DNA of 5,637 nucleotides from Planctomycetota bacterium (lineage in GTDB: Bacteria; Planctomycetota; Phycisphaerae; Sedimentisphaerales; Anaerobacaceae): the NCBI GenBank assembly GCA_022567055.1, contig JADFHU010000416.1, forward strand, positions 1 through 5,637, read 5' to 3'. Shown here in pieces: positions 1 through 3,645 of the stretch (its first letter is position 1; every line of letters starts with the position of its first letter). A model generated the notes under the pieces. The model saw only the letters and a program-made list of their open reading frames with translations. It did not search any database and had not been told where the DNA came from. Position numbers and translations under genes: made by a program.

Positions 1-359
1 CGGAGGACGGCATTGGCGATGAAAACAACAATCCTCCAGCCGATGGCGTTGCGACGTATAGCTTCGACGTACCCGAGGACGGTGTGTACCGGCTTGCCAT
101 CCGTGTGATCATCACCGGTGGAAGCAACTCCTTCTGGCTCCGGATCCCGGGCATGGCGACCAATACCACGAACCATGCCAGCGGTTGGGTGCGCATGAAC
201 GGCATCCCAGACAGTGACGCCTGGCAGTGGAACGAGGTCTTTAGCGAAGATGATAACGACAGTGTGGTTGAATTCACCCTCTCGGCCGGAACACACACGC
301 TCGAGATCGCGCGGCGTGAAGACGGCGCACTACTCGATGCCATTGCGGTGATGAATTGA
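1..359 (+). CDS. C-terminal end of a probable secreted protein with a CBM6-like/galactose-binding beta-sandwich (5' partial)
   Basis: The reading frame is open from position 3 to the TGA at 357-359, giving 118 visible residues. The true start lies upstream of the window; a GTG at 84 falls inside the domain and is not a credible start. The visible part reads as one beta-sandwich: a strand around VATYSFDVPEDGVYRLAIRV, then SNSFWLRI, WVRMNG, an aromatic WQWNEVF segment, VVEFTLSAGTHTLEIARRED, and the final strand LLDAIAVMN. The pattern 'DGVYRL..RV...SNSFWLR......W.W..V....G.HTLEI..REDG..LD.I' resembles the carbohydrate-binding, jellyroll C-terminal modules of planctomycete exported proteins (CBM6/CBM35-like; inference from pattern). 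No sorting motif such as PEP-CTERM follows the domain. The rest of the protein, including any catalytic part, is out of view. Ligand unknown. Confidence 0.85.
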   Translation, partial: EDGIGDENNNPPADGVATYSFDVPEDGVYRLAIRVIITGGSNSFWLRIPGMATNTTNHASGWVRMNGIPDSDAWQWNEVFSEDDNDSVVEFTLSAGTHTLEIARREDGALLDAIAVMN

Positions 360-432
360 CGTTGTCTTAGGTAACAGTTCATCAGGATTCACGATGCTTC
401 TGAAGCGTAAACCACATACCGAATTAGAGTTT

Positions 433-520
433 TTGGTTCATGGTTCAGGGTTCACGGATCGAAGCCTTGAATCAGTTTTTCCTTCAACTGTGAACCGTGA
501 TCCTGGAACCTTGAACCATG
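433..520. repeat. Inverted repeat whose arms are tandem GAANNNN heptamers
   Basis: The left arm (433-460) read on the minus strand is four 7-bp units: GATCCGT, GAACCCT, GAACCAT and GAACCAA. On the plus strand this is GGTTCA at 435, 442 and 449. The right arm (485-519) read on the plus strand is five units: CAACTGT (485), GAACCGT (492), GATCCTG (499), GAACCTT (506) and GAACCAT (513). Bases 439-460 pair with 499-520 in 19 Watson-Crick pairs, one G-U and two mismatches, leaving a 38-nt loop. The repeat starts about 75 bp after the first gene's stop. Function unknown: it could fold in the transcript or be a dispersed repeat. The 7-bp phasing is plain in the sequence. Confidence 0.8.
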
Positions 521-544
521 CCGAAAATTGATGACTGAACTCTG

Positions 545-577
545 AGGAGCCGTATCTTTCCGCAGATGCGGCTCCTA
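545..577 (+). terminator. Terminator-like hairpin downstream of the first gene
   Basis: AGGAGCCG (545-552) pairs with CGGCTCCT (569-576). The stem continues inward through a T-G wobble and ATCT/AGAT to a 6-nt loop at 558-563, giving about 13 pairs. Only a weak T stretch follows (ATTCAATTT), so it is a less certain intrinsic terminator than the one after the second gene. It lies about 185 nt after the stop codon, which is far for a simple terminator. Confidence 0.5.
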
Positions 578-588
578 TTCAATTTGAC

Positions 589-613
589 CGCTTCGTTTCT
601 CCAGGGAAATGAT
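589..613. repeat. Intergenic motif CGCTTCGTTTCT...GAAATGAT, copy 1
   Basis: CGCTTCGT followed by a T/C-rich TTCT segment and then GAAATGAT recurs with few changes at 3480-3503 in the next gap. The two copies are 25 and 24 bp long, share both ends exactly and differ only in the middle. Each lies close downstream of a hairpin-forming sequence. Role unknown. Confidence 0.5.
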
Positions 614-620
614 ACAAACC

Positions 621-649
621 TTGATTTTTGTCGCTGAGTCAGATAATAT
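621..649 (+). promoter_or_regulatory. Candidate sigma70-type promoter for the second gene
   Basis: TTGATT at 621-626 is followed after 17 bp by TAATAT at 644-649; the overlapping GATAAT at 642-647 gives a 15-bp spacer. Both hexamers are only partial matches to TTGACA/TATAAT. If used, it would give a leader of about 300 nt before the ATG at 959. Planctomycete promoters are poorly defined, so this is a weak call. Confidence 0.25.
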
Positions 650-732
650 AGCGAGTATTGGGTCGAAAGGCTCAATAGCATGACGGTATTGAACTGAACC
701 GCCCGTATTTATGCCTGCGGGCCAGTCTGGAT

Positions 733-836
733 AGGAGGTGTGTTGATTGCAAATCCCACAGCGACTCGTCATTCCCAGGTCAAAACACGGATTTCGTCCG
801 TAAGACATTCATGACTTACCTGTTGAAGGAGGTGTG
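733..836 (+). repeat. Two copies of AGGAGGTGTG in the leader
   Basis: The 10-mer AGGAGGTGTG occurs exactly at 733-742 and 827-836. Its AGGAGGTG core is a near-ideal match to the 16S rRNA 3' end, stronger than the actual Shine-Dalgarno of the second gene. Each copy is followed by a tiny open frame of about 23 codons (TTG at 743 to TGA at 814; GTG at 834 to TAG at 905). The spacing to those starts is short and the peptides resemble nothing recognised, so they are not called as genes. Confidence 0.35.
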
Positions 837-949
837 CTTCGAGTTCAAACAACCCTTGTTACCAGTCGCTGCATCTGCCAACGAAAAGCAATTGTTTTGG
901 GATAGTCATTCAGCAGAGAGTTGAATCGAACAGAAACCAAGTATCAATC

Positions 950-954
950 AGGAG
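950..954 (+). promoter_or_regulatory. Ribosome binding site of the second gene
   Basis: AGGAG at 950-954 lies 4 nt before the ATG at 959 and 7 nt before the second in-frame ATG at 962. The spacing favours 962 as the real start, which would shorten the protein by one residue. The annotated start is kept at 959 because the two cannot be separated from sequence alone. Confidence 0.65.
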
Positions 955-958
955 AAAC

Positions 959-3238
959 ATGATGAACAGACAAGTGATGTGTTTATTTCTGGGGGCTTTA
1001 ATGCTGTACGTGGCCGGCAGTGCCTCGGCAAGCCTGCTAGGGCGCTGGCCCCTGGATGGCGACGCCAATGACGTCTCCGGTAATGGCCTGCACGGCACGA
1101 TTATGCTGGCCGATCCGAATACCGATCCGAATTTCGTGGAGGTGGAGGGAATTACGGGTCAGGCCCTGGATCTTCGTGGCAGAAATGATTACATGTCGAT
1201 AACCGGCTACAAGGGCATTCTGGGCCCGAAGCCTTTTAGCATCGCTGCGTGGATAAATAGACGCGGAAACGGTACGATGATGGCCTGGGGCCTAAACGCC
1301 GGCGGGGTCACAAGAGTGGACTTCCGGATTAACGGCAACAGATTGCGCTGTGAGAGTTCCGGCAATGTTCAAGGTGACACCACCTTGCCCGTCGATGAAT
1401 GGATCCACGTTGCGGTGACGGTAACGGAAAACGCCATCATCAATGATCCGGACGTGCTGCTTTACCTGAACGGCGTGGTCGATAATAGGACATCAACCGG
1501 AGCAGGGGCTTCGCTTCTAATGGAGGCCGGCTCTGATGTCACCATAGGCCGCCGCCACACGAGTGGGAGATTTTTTGACGGTGTTCTTGACGAGGTCCAG
1601 CTCTTCAGTCGAGAGCTTACAGCCGAGCAGGTAGTGGAATCAATGAACGGTATGATTCCGATTTGGCCGGATGCCGGCAATCTCAGCCCGGAAAATGGAG
1701 CTGTGATTGAGGATACCGCGACAACCCTCTCTTGGAGCGCAGGAGATAACGCAGACACACACAGTGTGTACTTCGGCACGACTCCAGACCTCGGTCCGGA
1801 TCAACTCGTCAGTCAACAGACGGAGACCGGGTACGTGGCGGCTGATTTGGCCGAAGACCAAATCTACTACTGGCGGATCGATGAGATCGATTCGGCGCCG
1901 GATGCTAATGATATCGTCTCTGCCGGTGAGATCTTGAGCTTCTTTGTTCCCCCCGTGGCTGCGTATGATCACAGCCCGGCTGATGGTCAGATAAACGTGA
2001 TCACGGGCCTTAGCTGGACCGGCGGCTGGAGTCCGCTCATGCATGCCGTGTATCTCAGTACGGACGCCGGCTCTATCACCAGTGGAGCCGTAGAGCCCAC
2101 CATTCTGATACGGGGGGGTACTTCCCTGGATACGGAATCCTTGGAGCCGGGTACGACCTACTACTGGGCAGTTGATGAGTTCTATGGCACGCACTGGTCC
2201 CTGGGTTCGGTCGTGAGTTTCACCACGGCCCCCGACCTGGCCGCGGATCCCAATGCAGATCCCAGCCTGGTGGCCCGCTGGATGTTCGACGAGGGTGAGG
2301 GAGCGACCGCACTTGATAGCTCGGGGAATAACTACCACGCGCTCCTTGTTGGAGATGTGAATCGGGTTTCCTCTGGTGCGGAGGATGGTGGCGAGGCCTT
2401 GGAGTTCACGGACGTCAGCCAGTATGGCGCGATCAAGGATCTCATGTACGAAACCACTGGGATTCCTGAGGTGAGCGTCTTCGCATGGATCCGTACTGCG
2501 AATTCGGGCGACCAGTATATCCTCTCGTATGACCGCAACGAGTACTACCGCCTGGAGATCAACGGCAGTGGCGGTGGCCCCGGGCAGGTCGGTTGGGACG
2601 TGTTCACCGATGCCGGACAGAGTGACTATGGCAGCGAAAAGCGGGTTGACGATGATGAATGGCACCATGTTGCCGGCGTGTTTGACAACGGTGTGTCTAC
2701 GATCTACATCGACGGCGTCCCCGAGCCATCCTCAACCACGGGAACGACCATGGGTACCGGTACGCGCCGATTCGGCTTGATCGCTGCTAATTCCGAGGCC
2801 ACTACATTTGATGGAAGCAACAGCGGTGGCCCTCCCATCACCTTCTTAGATGACCTGCGCATCTATGACAGGGCGTTTAGCGCGTCTGAAATGAGAAACA
2901 TGTTCACTAACGTCAGTCAGGCCTTGAATCCCGACCCGGCCGATGGTGCCACGGTTCTGCCCGGTATCGTCGGTCTGACCTTCACTCCGGGAGAGGGCGC
3001 GGTTTCTCACAACGTCTACATCGCCATGGACGATTTCGCGGCAGTCGACGCCGGCGACGCAGCCGCCTTTATCGGCAACCAGGTCGCGCCGGCCATACTG
3101 CTCGGCCTTGGCATACCCCCGGATCCGTTCGTAGGCGGTCTCACTGCGGGCTCCACCTATTACTGGCGGATCGATGAGGTTGCTGCCGATGGGAGTGTCA
3201 CTCCAGGCAAGGTTTGGAGTTTCACCCTGTCTCAATAG
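959..3238 (+). CDS. Secreted LamG-domain protein with three FN3-like modules (759 aa)
   Basis: Probably an exported or cell-surface glycan-binding/adhesive protein; no catalytic domain is seen. Residues 1-24 are a signal peptide: a short basic start (NRQ), a hydrophobic core, and an ASA cleavage site after A24. Residues 25-231 are a LamG/concanavalin A-like jellyroll, with LLGRWPLDGDANDVSGNGLHG at the start, FSIAAWI, WIHVAVTV, LYLNGV and FDGVLDEVQLFSRELT at the end. Residues 236-329 are an FN3-like module (SPENGA....LSWS....HSVYFGT....YYWRIDEI), and 333-432 a second (SPADGQ...YYWAVDEF...VVSFTT). Residues 437-650 are a second LamG (LVARWMFDEGEG, VSVFAWIRT, EWHHVAGVFD, IYIDGV, FLDDLRIYDRAFS). 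Residues 653-759 are a third FN3-like module ending WSFTLSQ. No PEP-CTERM or other C-terminal sorting signal is visible, and the Cys at residue 8 is not a lipobox. The neighbours are of the same style, but the long gaps suggest a separate transcript. The domain calls are confident; the ligand is unknown. Confidence 0.93.
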   Translation: MMNRQVMCLFLGALMLYVAGSASASLLGRWPLDGDANDVSGNGLHGTIMLADPNTDPNFVEVEGITGQALDLRGRNDYMSITGYKGILGPKPFSIAAWINRRGNGTMMAWGLNAGGVTRVDFRINGNRLRCESSGNVQGDTTLPVDEWIHVAVTVTENAIINDPDVLLYLNGVVDNRTSTGAGASLLMEAGSDVTIGRRHTSGRFFDGVLDEVQLFSRELTAEQVVESMNGMIPIWPDAGNLSPENGAVIEDTATTLSWSAGDNADTHSVYFGTTPDLGPDQLVSQQTETGYVAADLAEDQIYYWRIDEIDSAPDANDIVSAGEILSFFVPPVAAYDHSPADGQINVITGLSWTGGWSPLMHAVYLSTDAGSITSGAVEPTILIRGGTSLDTESLEPGTTYYWAVDEFYGTHWSLGSVVSFTTAPDLAADPNADPSLVARWMFDEGEGATALDSSGNNYHALLVGDVNRVSSGAEDGGEALEFTDVSQYGAIKDLMYETTGIPEVSVFAWIRTANSGDQYILSYDRNEYYRLEINGSGGGPGQVGWDVFTDAGQSDYGSEKRVDDDEWHHVAGVFDNGVSTIYIDGVPEPSSTTGTTMGTGTRRFGLIAANSEATTFDGSNSGGPPITFLDDLRIYDRAFSASEMRNMFTNVSQALNPDPADGATVLPGIVGLTFTPGEGAVSHNVYIAMDDFAAVDAGDAAAFIGNQVAPAILLGLGIPPDPFVGGLTAGSTYYWRIDEVAADGSVTPGKVWSFTLSQ

Positions 3239-3302
3239 TGATTCCAGCGACGCATAAGGGTGACGCCTAATGAGGCCAGTTACCTGGTAGATTGATTTCA
3301 AT

Positions 3303-3346
3303 ATGGGGCCTATGCCTAGTCAATGGGTATAGGCCCCATTTGTTTT
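3303..3346 (+). terminator. Rho-independent terminator of the second gene
   Basis: ATGGGGCCTAT (3303-3313) pairs perfectly with ATAGGCCCCAT (3329-3339). The stem extends inward by G-U, two G-C pairs and a U-G to a 7-nt loop (3318-3324). TTTGTTTT follows at once. It lies 64 nt after the stop codon and separates the second and third genes into different transcripts. Confidence 0.85.
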
Positions 3347-3395
3347 GACGGAACCGTCGGGGTATGGGATTGAGAAGTATTGGCAAGGGTGGTTT

Positions 3396-3480
3396 GAACT
3401 GTAGAATATCGAACTTGGAACTGCAGAATGTCGAAGGCCAGTTAACTTCACCGTTGGACATTCCGTGTTCGATATTCTGC
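3396..3480. repeat. Second inverted repeat built of GAANNNN heptamers
   Basis: The left arm on the plus strand contains GAACTGT (3396), GAATATC (3404), GAACTTG (3411), GAACTGC (3418), GAATGTC (3426) and GAAGGCC (3433), with single extra A bases at 3403 and 3425. The right arm on the minus strand reads GAATATC (3477-3471), GAACACG (3470-3464), GAATGTC (3463-3457), CAACGGT (3456-3450) and GAAGTTA (3449-3443). Bases 3401-3414 pair with 3467-3480 in 14 pairs including one G-U, and 3426-3432 pair with 3457-3463. An 18-bp near-duplicate (GAACTGYAGAATRTCGAA) also sits in the left arm with a 22-bp period. It is the same kind of element as 433-520 but with the strand orientation reversed. Confidence 0.8.
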
Positions 3481-3503
3481 GCTTCGTCTCTGCTCGAAAT
3501 GAT
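3480..3503. repeat. Intergenic motif CGCTTCGTCTCT...GAAATGAT, copy 2
   Basis: This is the second copy of the motif at 589-613: CGCTTCGT, then CTCTGCTC, then GAAATGAT. It directly abuts the right arm of the preceding inverted repeat and may belong to the same repeat unit. Role unknown. Confidence 0.5.
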
Positions 3504-3562
3504 CGATGACGTTTTGACTACAGGCACTTAATGCCAACTGTGGACCACCAGGGCGATCGCAT

Positions 3563-3604
3563 CAGTGGCCAGTGATCAGTGATCTGCGATCAGTAATCAG
3601 TTTA
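3563..3604. repeat. Direct CAGTGAT-type heptamer repeat
   Basis: Six consecutive 7-bp units are seen: CAGTGGC (3563), CAGTGAT (3570), CAGTGAT (3577), CTGCGAT (3584), CAGTAAT (3591) and CAGTTTA (3598). The units overlap TGATCA palindromes. The repeat ends about 40 bp before the third gene's start, so it could overlap its promoter region. It differs in sequence from the GAANNNN units but has the same 7-bp period. Confidence 0.75.
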
Positions 3605-3631
3605 CTCATCTTGAATAGTACGTTAGCACAT

Positions 3632-3636
3632 AGGAG
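3632..3636 (+). promoter_or_regulatory. Ribosome binding site of the third gene
   Basis: AGGAG at 3632-3636 is 9 nt before the ATG at 3646. A GTG at 3641 is out of frame with the long reading frame, so the ATG is the supported start. Confidence 0.75.
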
Positions 3637-3645
3637 AATTGTGTC

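Larger units (their letters stand above)
360..958. other. Long intergenic region between the first and second genes
   Basis: This gap of about 600 bp looks more A/T-rich than the flanking genes and contains no convincing protein gene on either strand. In order it holds a 7-bp-unit inverted repeat (433-520), a terminator-like hairpin (545-576), a motif shared with the next gap (589-613), a candidate promoter (621-649), and a leader of about 300 nt before the second gene. The leader has small possible hairpins: 701-705 with 718-722, 787-791 with 797-801, and 800-804 with 815-819. The last two share bases 800-801 and so exclude each other. It also carries two copies of AGGAGGTGTG. No known riboswitch core was recognised. 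Confidence 0.7.
3239..3645. other. Long intergenic region between the second and third genes
   Basis: This gap of about 400 bp has no convincing gene. In order it holds a strong intrinsic terminator (3303-3346), a small GACGG/CCGTC inverted repeat right after it (3347-3358), a 7-bp-unit inverted repeat (3396-3480), the motif shared with the first gap (3480-3503), a small hairpin GGCA/TGCC (3523-3535), a direct 7-bp repeat (3563-3604) and the ribosome binding site of the third gene. No clear -35/-10 pair was found upstream of 3646. Confidence 0.7.

Noticed and set aside
435..460. GGTTCA triplets resembling a tRNA T-arm
   Set aside because: They are tandem 7-bp units with no acceptor, D-arm or anticodon stem around them.
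595..602. GTTTCTCC is exactly complementary to GGAGAAAC at the second gene's ribosome binding site (951-958)
   Set aside because: It is only 8 nt long, lies upstream of the candidate promoter, and has no matching arrangement before the third gene, so chance is the simpler explanation.
650..735. Possible cyclic-di-GMP or other riboswitch in the leader of the second gene
   Set aside because: The sequence around GGTCGAAAGGCTCAATAGC is suggestive of structure but lacks the conserved core of the riboswitch classes I could compare from memory.
743..905. Two short open frames of about 23 codons after the AGGAGGTGTG copies
   Set aside because: They use TTG and GTG starts at poor spacing from the Shine-Dalgarno-like sequence, and neither peptide has a recognisable feature, so they are mentioned but not called as genes.
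1640..2668. Long minus-strand open frame (342 codons) opposite the second gene
   Set aside because: It lies wholly antisense to a clear multidomain coding sequence, has no ribosome binding site or recognisable domain, and is expected by chance opposite a G/C-rich gene.
3563..3604. Possible CRISPR-like repeat
   Set aside because: The 7-bp units are adjacent with no spacers, far too short for CRISPR repeats, and no cas gene is present.
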